Below, piece after piece: positions 45,294 to 54,164 of a stretch of 64,000 bases of DNA (its first letter is position 1; the number at the start of each line of letters is the position of its first letter). The stretch is from Rhodopirellula islandica. GTDB lineage: Bacteria; Planctomycetota; Planctomycetia; Pirellulales; Pirellulaceae. The DNA is taken from positions 62,001 to 126,000 of the forward strand of contig NZ_LECT01000028.1 in assembly GCF_001027925.1 (NCBI RefSeq), read 5' to 3'. The position numbers were made by a program, and so were the translations under genes. The notes under the pieces were generated by a model, which worked only from the letters and a program-made list of their open reading frames with translations, was not told where the DNA came from and did no database searches.

Positions 45294-45683
45294 ATGGCGC
45301 TCTCAGAAGACGAAATTTTCACCAAAGTCCAAGAAGCTCTCGTTGACGCCTTGGGTGTCGACGACGACGAAGCCACTCGCGATGCCACTTTGGTGGGCGA
45401 TCTCGGCGCCGAATCCATCGACTTCCTGGACATCGTGTTCAAGCTCGAAAAAGCTTTCGACATCCAAATCCCTCGCGAAGAACTGTCACCAGAAGACATT
45501 CTGACAAACAGCCAATACGTCCAGGACGGTGTTGTCACCGCCGACGGAATGGCCGAACTGAAGAAACGGATGCCTTGGGCCGACCTGTCGAAGTTCCAAG
45601 AAAACCCACGGGTCCAAGACTTCGGCAACCTGCTGACCGTTGGCGACTTGTGCAATTACGTCAACAGTAAAGTCAACCAGTAA
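45294..45683 (+). CDS. Acyl carrier protein with long insertion
   Basis: ACP homologue of 129 residues. LVGDLGAESIDFLDIVFKLEKAF contains the phosphopantetheine Ser41 (typically DSL, here ESI). Helix I (IFTKVQEALVDALG) and the terminal helix (TVGDLCNYVNSKV) match ACP. Between helix III (IPREEL) and the last helix lies an insertion of about 45 residues (DILTNSQYVQDG and AELKKRMPWADLSK), so the protein is 50 residues longer than a standard ACP. A strong GGATTAGGA ribosome binding site lies upstream. It is flanked by two FabZ-like genes and followed by FabF. Confidence 0.9.
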   Translation: MALSEDEIFTKVQEALVDALGVDDDEATRDATLVGDLGAESIDFLDIVFKLEKAFDIQIPREELSPEDILTNSQYVQDGVVTADGMAELKKRMPWADLSKFQENPRVQDFGNLLTVGDLCNYVNSKVNQ

Positions 45684-45714
45684 GCATCCGCGTAACAACC
45701 GAAGGCAGCCTGCC

Positions 45715-46221
45715 ATGCGATGGTTTTGGGTGGATCGCTTCACCGAATTTGTGAGCGGATCTCATGCGTCCGGCGTGAAGAACGTCGCGCTGGACGAAGA
45801 GGTCGTTGACAATTACTGCCTCGGCTACACGATGCTTCCGCCAACCTTGATCATCGAGGGTCTCGCTCAATTGGGCGGGATCCTGGTGCACGAGAAATTT
45901 GGCTTCACCAAACGGGTCGTTTTGGCCAAAGTGGGCAGCGCGAAGTACTATGCACCAGCGCGGCCTGGCGACTCACTTCAGTACCATGTCAAACTGGAAC
46001 GCACCCAAGACAGCGGCGCTACCGTCGCCGGCACCAGCCACTGCGATGGTGTGCTGCAAGCCGAAGTCGACCTGATGTTTGCCTTCCTCGAAGAAGGCCA
46101 CCTGATCGATGGACCGCTTTTCAATCCAGGCGATTTGCGGGCCATGATGCGAATGATGAACTTCTTTCACGTCGCCGTCACGGCTGACGGAGAACCGATT
46201 CCCTTTCACGAAAATCTGTAA
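45715..46221 (+). CDS. FabZ-like hotdog protein lacking catalytic His
   Basis: Hotdog-fold protein of 168 residues paralogous to the 44734 gene. It keeps Glu48 (LIIEGLAQLGGIL) but the position of the catalytic His is Tyr34 (VDNYCLGYTMLPPTL), so FabZ-type dehydration is unlikely unless another residue substitutes. FTKRVVLAKVGSAKYYAPARPGD matches the FabZ mid-region. ATG 45715. It may be a structural partner of the active FabZ-like protein or a thioesterase-like enzyme. Six bases separate it from fabF. Confidence 0.85.
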   Translation: MRWFWVDRFTEFVSGSHASGVKNVALDEEVVDNYCLGYTMLPPTLIIEGLAQLGGILVHEKFGFTKRVVLAKVGSAKYYAPARPGDSLQYHVKLERTQDSGATVAGTSHCDGVLQAEVDLMFAFLEEGHLIDGPLFNPGDLRAMMRMMNFFHVAVTADGEPIPFHENL

Positions 46222-46227
46222 ACATCC

Positions 46228-47517
46228 ATGTCGTTGCGTCGCCGAGTCGTCGTCACCGGGATCGGCATGATCAACCCCATGGGTTGGGATGTCGCCACCG
46301 TTTGGTCTGGTCTGCAAGCAGGCGGCAGCGGCGTTGCGCCCACGACGCTGTTCAACGCCAGCGGTTTCCCCACGAAAATCAGTGCGGAAATCAAGAACTG
46401 GGACATCACCCAAGCCGTGGAAGACGGCAAGAAACACGTCCAACGCGGTCGTCATACCCAGTTTGCCATCGCCGCTGCCACGCAAGCGATGAACGACAGC
46501 GGTGTTCTATCAGCGATGAAAGATCCCACGCGGATGGGCGTCTACCTGGGCAGTGGTGAAGGCAACCAGGACTTCAACACGTTCAGTAAAATGATGGTCG
46601 CGGCTCTGGCCGACGGATCCTACGACCCAACCAAGTTCATCGCGGCCGGCTTGAGCTTGCTCGATCCAGCCAAAGAACTGGAGCAAGAACCCAACATGCC
46701 GGCGGCTCACCTGGCCGCTCGCTTCAACGCCCAAGGCCCGAACTTCAACTGCTTGACCGCCTGTGCGGCCAGCAGCCAAGCGGTCGGCGAAGCCACCGAA
46801 ATCATCCGCCGCGGCGAAGCCGATGCCATGCTGGCCGGCGGAACTCACAGCATGATTCACCCCTTCGGCGTGACCGGATTCAACTTGCTGACCGCACTGA
46901 GCGAGAGCAACGACGATCCCACCAAAGCCAGCCGCCCCTTCGACGCAGGCCGCAACGGCTTTGTACTGGGTGAAGGCTCCGCCATGGTTGTGCTCGAAGA
47001 ACTCGAATCTGCCAAGAAACGTGGCGCGACAATCTACGGTGAAGTTGCGGGCTACGGCACCACCGCCGACGCCTACCGCATCACTGACATTCCACCCGAT
47101 GGCCACGGTGGGATCGCGTCCATGCGAATGGCAATTGCCGACGCGGGACTGAATCCATCCGACATCGGTTACGTCAACGCTCACGGAACCAGCACCAAAG
47201 TCAACGACCGCGTCGAGACCAAAGCGTGCCGGGAAGTGTTCGGCGACAACGCGGATCAAACCCCCGTCAGCAGCACCAAGAGCATGATGGGTCACTTGAT
47301 TGCGGCCGCTGGTGTCACCGAAATGATCGTGTGCCTGATGGCGATTCGCGATTCGGTGTTGCCACCAACGATCAACCAAGACACACCGGACCCCGATTGC
47401 GATCTGGACTACGTGCCCAACGAAGCACGCCCCGCCAAGATCACACACGCGCTGAACAACAGCTTCGGTTTCGGCGGCCAAAACGTGACCCTGTGCCTGA
47501 GCCGTTTCGACGGCTAA
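46228..47517 (+). CDS. fabF: 3-oxoacyl-ACP synthase II (KAS II)
   Basis: Condensing enzyme of 429 residues that elongates acyl-ACP with malonyl-ACP. The Cys-His-His triad is visible: Cys179 in CLTACAASSQ, His319 in NAHGTSTKVND and His355 in MMGHLIAAAGVTEM. RRVVVTGIGMINPMG is the canonical start, and GFGGQNVTLCL the end. Length is near E. coli FabF (413). Encoded last in the FabZ-like/ACP/FabZ-like module, whose product chain length cannot be deduced. Confidence 0.95.
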   Translation: MSLRRRVVVTGIGMINPMGWDVATVWSGLQAGGSGVAPTTLFNASGFPTKISAEIKNWDITQAVEDGKKHVQRGRHTQFAIAAATQAMNDSGVLSAMKDPTRMGVYLGSGEGNQDFNTFSKMMVAALADGSYDPTKFIAAGLSLLDPAKELEQEPNMPAAHLAARFNAQGPNFNCLTACAASSQAVGEATEIIRRGEADAMLAGGTHSMIHPFGVTGFNLLTALSESNDDPTKASRPFDAGRNGFVLGEGSAMVVLEELESAKKRGATIYGEVAGYGTTADAYRITDIPPDGHGGIASMRMAIADAGLNPSDIGYVNAHGTSTKVNDRVETKACREVFGDNADQTPVSSTKSMMGHLIAAAGVTEMIVCLMAIRDSVLPPTINQDTPDPDCDLDYVPNEARPAKITHALNNSFGFGGQNVTLCLSRFDG

Positions 47518-47536
47518 GCAGGCAGTGCCGTTTTTT
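47510..47536 (+). terminator. Possible rho-independent terminator after fabF
   Basis: ACGGC (47510-47514, overlapping the fabF stop region) pairs with GCCGT (47527-47531), followed by a T-run through 47536. The stem is only 5 bp and the loop is long, so this is tentative. Confidence 0.4.
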
Positions 47537-47815
47537 AACGCGTTTTCACACGGCGCACCCTAGGCAACGCGGCGTTGGTTTCGGTTCTGCACCACGCCCC
47601 AACGGGACGTTCGAAATATAGATGGTGGCTGGCGTCTGGGTTTCGCCCCGGATGGGGCCGTCGTGGGAGTTGGGGGCGTCCCTCGCTCACGCGTCGGGTT
47701 GTGATGGGTGGTCTTGCGCGACGCTGACGGGCAAAAGTGCCCATCCTCCATGCGTTGAAACGTCGTTGAGGACTGAGGTGACATGCACCTCTCGCGGTCC
47801 GGCATCACGCCCGAT
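47537..47815. other. Convergent gap after fabF
   Basis: About 280 bases between convergent fabF and the polyprenyl synthase gene. No gene is supported. It contains the string CCCTCGCTCACGCGTCGGGT (47670-47689), which looks like intergenic repeats common in this group, but it occurs only once here and was not verified. Confidence 0.35.
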
Positions 47816-48949
47816 CTAAAACTTCCGATCAACGGCGAAGTCAGCAATCGTCTTCAGCGACTCAAGCGCCGACGAAGGTGCGAATCCACTGATCGCTTCG
47901 ATGGCACTGAGGCGATACGATTCCGCCACCTTTCGCGTGTAATCCGCCGCATCGCTCTTCCGCAGCAGTGGCATCACGCCGCCCAACCGATCCTCCGGCG
48001 GCAATCGCAACGCATCCAATGCGGCCGCCGCGACGGCTGGGTCATCGTTGCGAAGCAACCGGATCAGCGGCAATGTGATTTTGCCTTGTTGAAGATCCGT
48101 TCCCAATGTTTTGCCGACATCGTCGTCGTCGCCCCAAAGATCAAGGAAGTCATCTGCGATTTGAAAGGCGATCCCCAGATCATTGCCAAACCGCGCGAAC
48201 GCTTCGACTTGATGCTCATCGCCACCACTGAGATCCGCACCGATCTGACAGGACACGCGAGTCAGTTCTGCCGTCTTGCCACGAATGATGTCGAGATAGG
48301 TTTCCTCGTCGATGTCCAACCAATCACGGCCGAGCACCTGACGCAGTTCGCCTTCACAAACCTTCTGAGCGGCCTGCCCAACCAAACGGCACGCCAACGT
48401 CGATGGAAGCGTTGCGGCGAGGTAAAAACTTTGCGCGAACAGGTAGTCCCCCAGCAAAATACTGGTGTCGTCATTCCACCGAGCATTGATGGTTGGAACG
48501 TGACGGCGAGTCGTGGCCTTGTCCAGCACGTCATCGTGAATCAGTGTCGCGGTGTGGACCATTTCGACCACCGTTGCCATCACCACATGATCTTCGGTGG
48601 TGGCAGATTCCTCGGTTGTCAGTGGGTTTTTGGCGGTCCGGTCGGCATGCGTGGCGGCTCCCGACAACAGCAACAACGCGGGTCGCAAACGCTTTCCACC
48701 GAGCTGGGTCCCGTGACGCAAGACTGGCACCAATGCCTCATATCGGGATTGCAGTTCACGGTGCAGGCGAGCATCCACCGCCGCCAATGACTCCACAATC
48801 GGAGCGTAAATCGACCGCAGAGGACTGGAATCGCCGGCGTCCAACGATGAACCGATGTCACCTTCCGACGCATGAGCGGACGAATCGGACCGGTCCGCTC
48901 GCTTGGAAACAGCGGACTTTGAAGATGGAGGGACCACAGACCGATCCAT
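47816..48949 (-). CDS. Polyprenyl diphosphate synthase (trans, long-chain)
   Basis: Isoprenoid chain-elongating enzyme of about 377 residues. Both Asp-rich motifs are visible: DDVLD in LIHDDVLDKATTRR (FARM) and DDFLD in IADDFLDLWGD (SARM), with LGGKRLRPALLLL for IPP binding and GKTAELTRVSC. The product is probably the side chain of menaquinone or undecaprenyl-type lipid, judged by family only. The first ~50 residues (Ser/Asp-rich) are not part of the domain. ATG 48949 is used; a TTG at 48991 extends the frame. Confidence 0.92.
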   Translation of the reverse strand: MDRSVVPPSSKSAVSKRADRSDSSAHASEGDIGSSLDAGDSSPLRSIYAPIVESLAAVDARLHRELQSRYEALVPVLRHGTQLGGKRLRPALLLLSGAATHADRTAKNPLTTEESATTEDHVVMATVVEMVHTATLIHDDVLDKATTRRHVPTINARWNDDTSILLGDYLFAQSFYLAATLPSTLACRLVGQAAQKVCEGELRQVLGRDWLDIDEETYLDIIRGKTAELTRVSCQIGADLSGGDEHQVEAFARFGNDLGIAFQIADDFLDLWGDDDDVGKTLGTDLQQGKITLPLIRLLRNDDPAVAAAALDALRLPPEDRLGGVMPLLRKSDAADYTRKVAESYRLSAIEAISGFAPSSALESLKTIADFAVDRKF

Positions 48950-49081
48950 GACGCGACCAGAGAAACAAAAAGGGGAATTGAAAACCGCCAATCATCCGGC
49001 GACAGGGCGTTTATGAATACCCCCGTATGACTTAAACCGAACACCGGCTCGGAGGACAACCTCGAATTCCCTCGCGATTTT

Positions 49082-49636
49082 TCAATTGGCTGAATCCCCT
49101 GCGGTTGCTTCTCCCGAATCAGGCGTTCGCTGGAACACACCGCTCTTGCCGCCGGACTTCGACTCCAACCGCACCTGATCAATCTCCATCGATCGATCCA
49201 CCGATTTCAGCATGTCGTACACGGTCAGGGCCGCGGTGGTGGCCGCGGTCATCGCTTCCATCTCAATTCCGGTCTTGCCTGTCGTCCGAGCCGTTGCGAT
49301 GCACCGCAGGGATTGGCGAGCAGCCCCAGCAACCTCGCCCGGCTCGGAATCGGTCACCCAATCAAAGTCGATGGACACCGCTTCGATCGGAATCGCGTGA
49401 CACAACGGGATCAAGTGGGACGTCCACTTGGCCCCTGCGATTCCCGCCAACCTCGCCACTGCCAGGACATCGCCCTTCTTGGCATCGCCACGACGAATTG
49501 ATTCGGCGGCATCGGCTGACAGCCGAATCAGCGCCGACGCGACCGCTTCGCGGACCGTGGTCTCCTTGCTGGTCACGTCGACCATGTGGACTTCCCCGGC
49601 AGCATTAAAATGAGTCGAGCGTGGTTCGGGTTTCAT
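49082..49636 (-). CDS. moaC: Cyclic pyranopterin monophosphate synthase
   Basis: Molybdenum-cofactor enzyme that rearranges the MoaA product to cyclic pyranopterin monophosphate. Of 184 residues, the core has VDVTSKETTVREAVA, KKGDVLAVARLAGI, the active-site HLIPLCHAIPI, TTGKTGIEMEAMTA, MLKSVDRSMEI and the terminal KSGGKSGVF. MoaC of E. coli has 161 residues; this one has a short C-terminal extension. No other moa genes lie in the window. The start at 49636 is an ATG with a long divergent leader on the other side. Confidence 0.95.
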   Translation of the reverse strand: MKPEPRSTHFNAAGEVHMVDVTSKETTVREAVASALIRLSADAAESIRRGDAKKGDVLAVARLAGIAGAKWTSHLIPLCHAIPIEAVSIDFDWVTDSEPGEVAGAARQSLRCIATARTTGKTGIEMEAMTAATTAALTVYDMLKSVDRSMEIDQVRLESKSGGKSGVFQRTPDSGEATAGDSAN

Positions 49637-50655
49637 GGCGGAATCAAAACGGCGAAGACAATTGTAGAACGGGCTCGGTCAAGACACGCGTTGACCACGC
49701 CAGGCTCGGGCCCAGGCAACTTTAGCTGCCGCCCACATGAGCACAACCAAAGCGGCATGCACATTCAGATCCACTGGCCTCAATCAAACCCTCTCAGGTG
49801 AGCCTGCCAGGCTCTGAGAAGCGATCCTGGCGATTCCAGCGATGATTCCGTCACACAAGGCTGGCGGCATCACCCAAGCCGGGTGGGCGTGGGGAACCAA
49901 ACCGTTACCCCCGGCATCCAATCAAAAAGATTTGGGAAAGTTTTTTTGGCAATGTTGATTGATGTTGACAAGCAAAACACGTGATTCCAGCAGTCGATTC
50001 GCTGATAGTGATTGTTCGCGATGAATCACATTAAAGAGTTGACCCGGATTTACTCGACACTATGTCTCGGAAGGGAGCAGTTTGGCTTCGGCTGAAACGC
50101 TCCCGGACACCCAGGGGGGAATTCTGGGAAAAGGTGCTTCGGTGTCTCACCGCCGCAGGAAGGGTTCGTCATGATGACGGTCCACAATTGCAATGGTGAT
50201 TCCTAGCACTGCCAACGGGCGATCTCAGCCGATCGTTCCGCACCAACAAATCGTATTGCATGAACCCAACGTCAGGATGACGCTGGGGGGAATGAAACGA
50301 GTGCGATGTTGCGGAACGCTGGGCCGAGTGTCACTTGCGGGCTTTCTATGGTTCTTCCCGCCGATTGCATGCCCATGCGGTCGTTTGACCAGACTCATTA
50401 CATTTTCATCGCGAGAATCCCGAATCGGAAAGCGTTCAGCAGGACGCGAGCCGGCAGGCCCAGACCCAGCGTTTGACAACCTCAACCATCATCAATCGAA
50501 GCACGACCCACCGTGAACAGATTGGTTCCCAACGAGATTTTCGTTGAGAGCGTGTGGATGAGAACGGAGAGCGAAAGAAGGGCCACAGGGGCAATGGTTA
50601 CCGACGCACCATTGTTCCAAGGGAAGAATCAACGAGGCGTTTTGGAGCACCTAGT
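49637..50655. other. 1-kb gene-poor region between moaC and the HTH-receiver gene
   Basis: The longest stretch without a gene. A 107-codon frame (50193-50516) has no domain resemblance and is rejected. On the plus strand a structured-looking section at ~49700-49950 ends in CCAATCAAAAAGATTTGG followed by GAAAG and T7 (49941-49947), a terminator-like end. GGGGAACC at 49901-49908 recalls riboswitch cores, but no named class fits. TTGATGTTGACAAG near 49960 may be a -35 box. Promoters for moaC (minus) and the regulator (plus) should lie here. Confidence 0.4.
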
Positions 50656-51228
50656 ATGAAGGTCTTCACAACTGGACAGGTCGCTAAGATCTGTAAAGTT
50701 GCCCCACGAACTGTTAGTAAATGGTTCGATTCGGGGCGTTTGAAAGGCTACCGCATTCCTGGATCGCAAGATCGCCGGATCCCGCGGGAGTATTTGATTA
50801 AATTCTTGAAAGAGCATGGTATGCCCTTGGGCGACCTGGAAGACGAAGCGATGGCAAAGTGCCTGATCGTCGCCCAGGACCAAGTTCTCATTGAGAACCT
50901 GAAGCGTGAATTGCCACCCGAGAAATCGTTCAAAGTCGCTGTTGCAGCCAGCGGATTTGAAGCGGGAATTCAAGCCGAAAGCTTCAACCCAGACTGCATC
51001 ATCGTGGACTTCTCGATCGGCAAGATCGAAGCGGTTCAGATTTGTCAAAACCTGCGAAAGAACATCGATTTCACCGATATCGTGTTGATTGCGTTGTTGC
51101 CAGATGATGGTCAACCAATGAGCTTCGATCGCAGTAGCATCAACGAGACGTTCAAAAAACCGTTCGACGCCCACTTGTTGGCAGAACGTTTGCGAACCCT
51201 CGTCGGAGCAAAGAAGGAGTTGGTCTAA
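50656..51228 (+). CDS. MerR/BldC-type HTH plus degenerate receiver regulator
   Basis: Predicted DNA-binding regulator of 190 residues. Residues 4-52 form an excisionase/BldC-like winged HTH (TTGQVAKICKVAPRTVSKWF, RIPREYLIKFLKEHG). Residues 67-185 form a receiver-like domain: Asp118 (IIVDFSIG) sits at the phosphoacceptor position and Lys167/168 (FKKPFD) at the conserved Lys. However, the acidic pair is A73-Q74-D75 and the Ser/Thr position is Leu, so phosphorylation may be weak or absent. ATG 50656 is chosen by domain start. No histidine kinase is adjacent. A strong terminator follows. Confidence 0.85.
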   Translation: MKVFTTGQVAKICKVAPRTVSKWFDSGRLKGYRIPGSQDRRIPREYLIKFLKEHGMPLGDLEDEAMAKCLIVAQDQVLIENLKRELPPEKSFKVAVAASGFEAGIQAESFNPDCIIVDFSIGKIEAVQICQNLRKNIDFTDIVLIALLPDDGQPMSFDRSSINETFKKPFDAHLLAERLRTLVGAKKELV

Positions 51229-51265
51229 GACCGACTTTGAAGGGCCTCTGTGCCACCCCGCCTCG

Positions 51266-51306
51266 ACGCCCTTCATGCGAACCCGCTCGCATGAAGGGCG
51301 TTTTTT
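51266..51306 (+). terminator. Rho-independent terminator
   Basis: A perfect 15-bp stem ACGCCCTTCATGCGA (51266-51280) and TCGCATGAAGGGCGT (51287-51301), six-base loop, then T-run through 51306. It lies 38 bases past the regulator stop. Confidence 0.9.
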
Positions 51307-51478
51307 CGTTGGCACCTGCCCTCATCAACCAATCTCCCTTCTCGGCGAATGGGTTGTGTGAACAGAACACCTGGCGCATCGCAACTTTCTTGCGACTCAA
51401 ATTTGCGTCCCCTCTCTGGGATCGATAAAACCATGGACGATCGTTCGCGTTCGTCCATTGGAATCATCGAGGTCAGCC

Positions 51479-53929
51479 ATGCGCCACGAAAAGACAATGC
51501 CTTGCACGAAAAGTGCTTGGTTCCTCCTCGCTTGCTTCGCGAGCATCTGCTGGCCGCCCATCCAAGCCCAGGACACAACGGCGAAGGCGCCCCCGCATGT
51601 CAGTGGCCCCACCGTCACCGGCACCATCGTGATGCCCGACGGCAGTCCATCCAGCGGAGCAACCGTCTTCCTGTTGGAAAGCAACGGGCGCTCATTTCGT
51701 TTGCCCACGCATCCGTTGAGAACGGAAACCCAATCGGATGGAACATTTCAGTTCGACAACGTCCCCGTCGGCAGACATCGCTTGTGGGCAGAGACGGATC
51801 AATTCACGACGCTGGCTGAGAAACTGCGAGGCGCCATCATCCACGTCGAAGCAGAACCGCCGAGCGAACCCAGCGACATCGAATTGAATCTGCATCCCGG
51901 CTGTGGTTACGACGTGGTCGTGCACGATGCCGAGACGGAGCAACCGATCCCCAACGCACGGATCTCGTTTGGCTGGACCGACATCGTTCGCGAATACGCC
52001 ACCGACGACGATGGCATCGCGAAGCCACGAAACTTGGCGATGTCAGATTGGTACTTCATCGCCAAAGCTGATGGCTACGCCACCAAGTTCCTCAAGACAT
52101 CCAAGCAAGAACTCGGAACCATCCTCCCGCTTCGGTTTGACTTGGACCGCGGTGGCAAGCTGGTCGGCATCTTGCGAGACGGGAACGACCAACCCATTGC
52201 CGATGCCAAGGTTTCGATCACCGCAACATCACGCGGGATGGAACCCGGCTACGGATCGACTGTCACGAATGCAGCCGGCGAGTTTTCGTTCGACGGTTTG
52301 CCCCTCGACAAAACGTTCCGACTTTTCGCAAGCAAAGACGGTTACCTCCGCGCCAACCATGAATGCGTGGTGACGTCGGCGGAAGGATCGACTCCAGCCG
52401 ACTTTGTGATGCTGAAACGTCCCTATGGCGGGGACGTCCGAGTCACCGTGCTCGACGAGAATGGCGAACCGTTGCCGGAGGCAAAGCTGACCAATCGAGG
52501 CAGCAGCACCGCCGATGTTCTTTCCGGCGAGACCAATGATGAAGGGGTCTGCCTGCTGCAAAATTTGTACACTGGCTACGCGGGGTGCCAGGTGACGGTC
52601 AAGGCAGATGGCTACATCGCTGTGCAGCACGACGTCGAACCGGGAACCATCGAATCACCGGCACAACTCACGGTCAGCCTTCAACCTGGCAAGACGCTTC
52701 GCGGCAAAGTGATTCTTCCCAGCGGTGCCCCAGCGCCCAAACTGACCGTCTATTACGATGGCGGCGAGAACCCCTTCCACGGTCTGGGAGGCCGAGTCGA
52801 AACCGACGCCGAGGGCAAGTTCGAAATTCGCGGACTGGAATCTCAAACCACGCTGACCCTTTCAACGCCATCGAAGTATGCCCCCGTTCGAAAACTTCTC
52901 GTGCAAGTCATCGACGAAGAGCTTGAACTTCCACTGCAAGCCGCTGGCGTCCTGATCGCTCGCGCGGTGGACGCGAGCACGAATGCTCCCATTACCAGCT
53001 TCAATGTCAAACTCGGGTTCTGCGAAGACAGGCGAGCTGGCGACCCTCGTCCAGGCGGAATCTCGTCGAGTCTGACACGTCAGGGTGAAAACATTCAGGG
53101 CACCAAAAAGGAGTTTCGCCTGAACGGTCAGACGCCGGGCACGCCGTACAAACTGATCGTTTCTGCGGACGGCTACGAAACCAAGATCGTGGATAGGGCC
53201 GAAGTCCAATCGGCGGAAGGGGCCGAGACGCTGGACGTGCCTCTGAAACGCCTGCGGGCGGAAGATTATCACGCCGTCGCTGGCCAACTGCTCGACTCCG
53301 AAGGGAATCCGATCGCCGGCGCGTCGGTACGATTGTTGGTCGGTGGCGCCGTCCCACAACCGATGGGCAATGGGCGGATGCAGGGCTGGCGTTTCTATCA
53401 CTGGGGGTTGCTACGACGCGACGACATCGAAAACCGAGACCAATGCTTGCAATTTTTTAAAGCCACCAGTGACGCCGACGGCCGATTCGAATTCACCGGC
53501 GTCCGAAAGGAGACTCCGTGGCTGGAGCTGTTTTACTTTGGGACGAACTTGATGCCGCAGCGGTATTCGAACCTGCGGGATTTCTCCGACCTGGAACTCA
53601 CCGACTTGGTCGTCCAAGCCGAAGCCCCCGCCAGCCTGACGATCGACCTCGACCTGAACGATTGGCCGACCGCAGACTCAGTCACGTTGCAAGCGAAGGA
53701 TTACATCAACGGCCAGAACGCGGTCGATCTGGCTTTCGAGAGTGAATCAAAAAAGCTGGTTGATGGGCCACCAATTGTTTTCTCAGATCTTCCCTCCGGC
53801 ACCTATTCCGTTCTCCTACAGGCCAAACCGGTGCCGCTCGGGAATGGTGGCTACCGTGTCCAATCGGTTCATCAGCAAGCGATCACGATCGAATCGGGGC
53901 GTTCGCACGACATCGAATTAAAACGATGA
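51479..53929 (+). CDS. Exported protein with carboxypeptidase-regulatory-like repeats
   Basis: Secreted or surface protein of 816 residues. The N-terminus (SAWFLLACFASICWPPIQAQ) is a signal peptide; LLAC could be a lipobox, otherwise cleavage is after AQA. The mature part is a series of beta-sandwich modules with CarboxypepD_reg-type repeats: VTGTIVMPDGSPSSGATV, LVGILRDGNDQPIADAKV, VTVLDENGEPLPEAKL, LRGKVILPSGAPAPKL and VAGQLLDSEGNPIAGASV. Such domains often act as adhesion or scaffolding modules. No enzyme domain was seen. It stands alone between the regulator and the FHA phosphatase. Confidence 0.83.
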   Translation: MRHEKTMPCTKSAWFLLACFASICWPPIQAQDTTAKAPPHVSGPTVTGTIVMPDGSPSSGATVFLLESNGRSFRLPTHPLRTETQSDGTFQFDNVPVGRHRLWAETDQFTTLAEKLRGAIIHVEAEPPSEPSDIELNLHPGCGYDVVVHDAETEQPIPNARISFGWTDIVREYATDDDGIAKPRNLAMSDWYFIAKADGYATKFLKTSKQELGTILPLRFDLDRGGKLVGILRDGNDQPIADAKVSITATSRGMEPGYGSTVTNAAGEFSFDGLPLDKTFRLFASKDGYLRANHECVVTSAEGSTPADFVMLKRPYGGDVRVTVLDENGEPLPEAKLTNRGSSTADVLSGETNDEGVCLLQNLYTGYAGCQVTVKADGYIAVQHDVEPGTIESPAQLTVSLQPGKTLRGKVILPSGAPAPKLTVYYDGGENPFHGLGGRVETDAEGKFEIRGLESQTTLTLSTPSKYAPVRKLLVQVIDEELELPLQAAGVLIARAVDASTNAPITSFNVKLGFCEDRRAGDPRPGGISSSLTRQGENIQGTKKEFRLNGQTPGTPYKLIVSADGYETKIVDRAEVQSAEGAETLDVPLKRLRAEDYHAVAGQLLDSEGNPIAGASVRLLVGGAVPQPMGNGRMQGWRFYHWGLLRRDDIENRDQCLQFFKATSDADGRFEFTGVRKETPWLELFYFGTNLMPQRYSNLRDFSDLELTDLVVQAEAPASLTIDLDLNDWPTADSVTLQAKDYINGQNAVDLAFESESKKLVDGPPIVFSDLPSGTYSVLLQAKPVPLGNGGYRVQSVHQQAITIESGRSHDIELKR

Positions 53930-54164
53930 ACGCGTGCAGGCCAGAAACCACGGAAGCGGCGACCAACAGCGCGTATTCGTCGTCGGCAGACCATTTCGAC
54001 ACCGAAATGCTTCCACGCTGACGCCTCGTTTTGAGTTTCGGACGAAGCGGCTACACTAACCCGTCGCGACGGACGACGATCCCTTGCATCATTGATCCGC
54101 CCAAAGCTGCTTTTGTGAAATTGCGATTTCTCGCGAGCCGTGCCCGCCTTCCCCCCGTGACTTC

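Noticed and set aside
49700-49950. Cobalamin, glycine, TPP, c-di-AMP or molybdenum-cofactor riboswitch
   Set aside because: Isolated strings such as GGGGAACC are present, but none of the ordered core motifs of these classes could be traced on either strand.
50193-50516. 107-codon frame in the gap before the HTH-receiver gene
   Set aside because: No domain resemblance, no convincing ribosome binding site, and composition typical of noncoding sequence.
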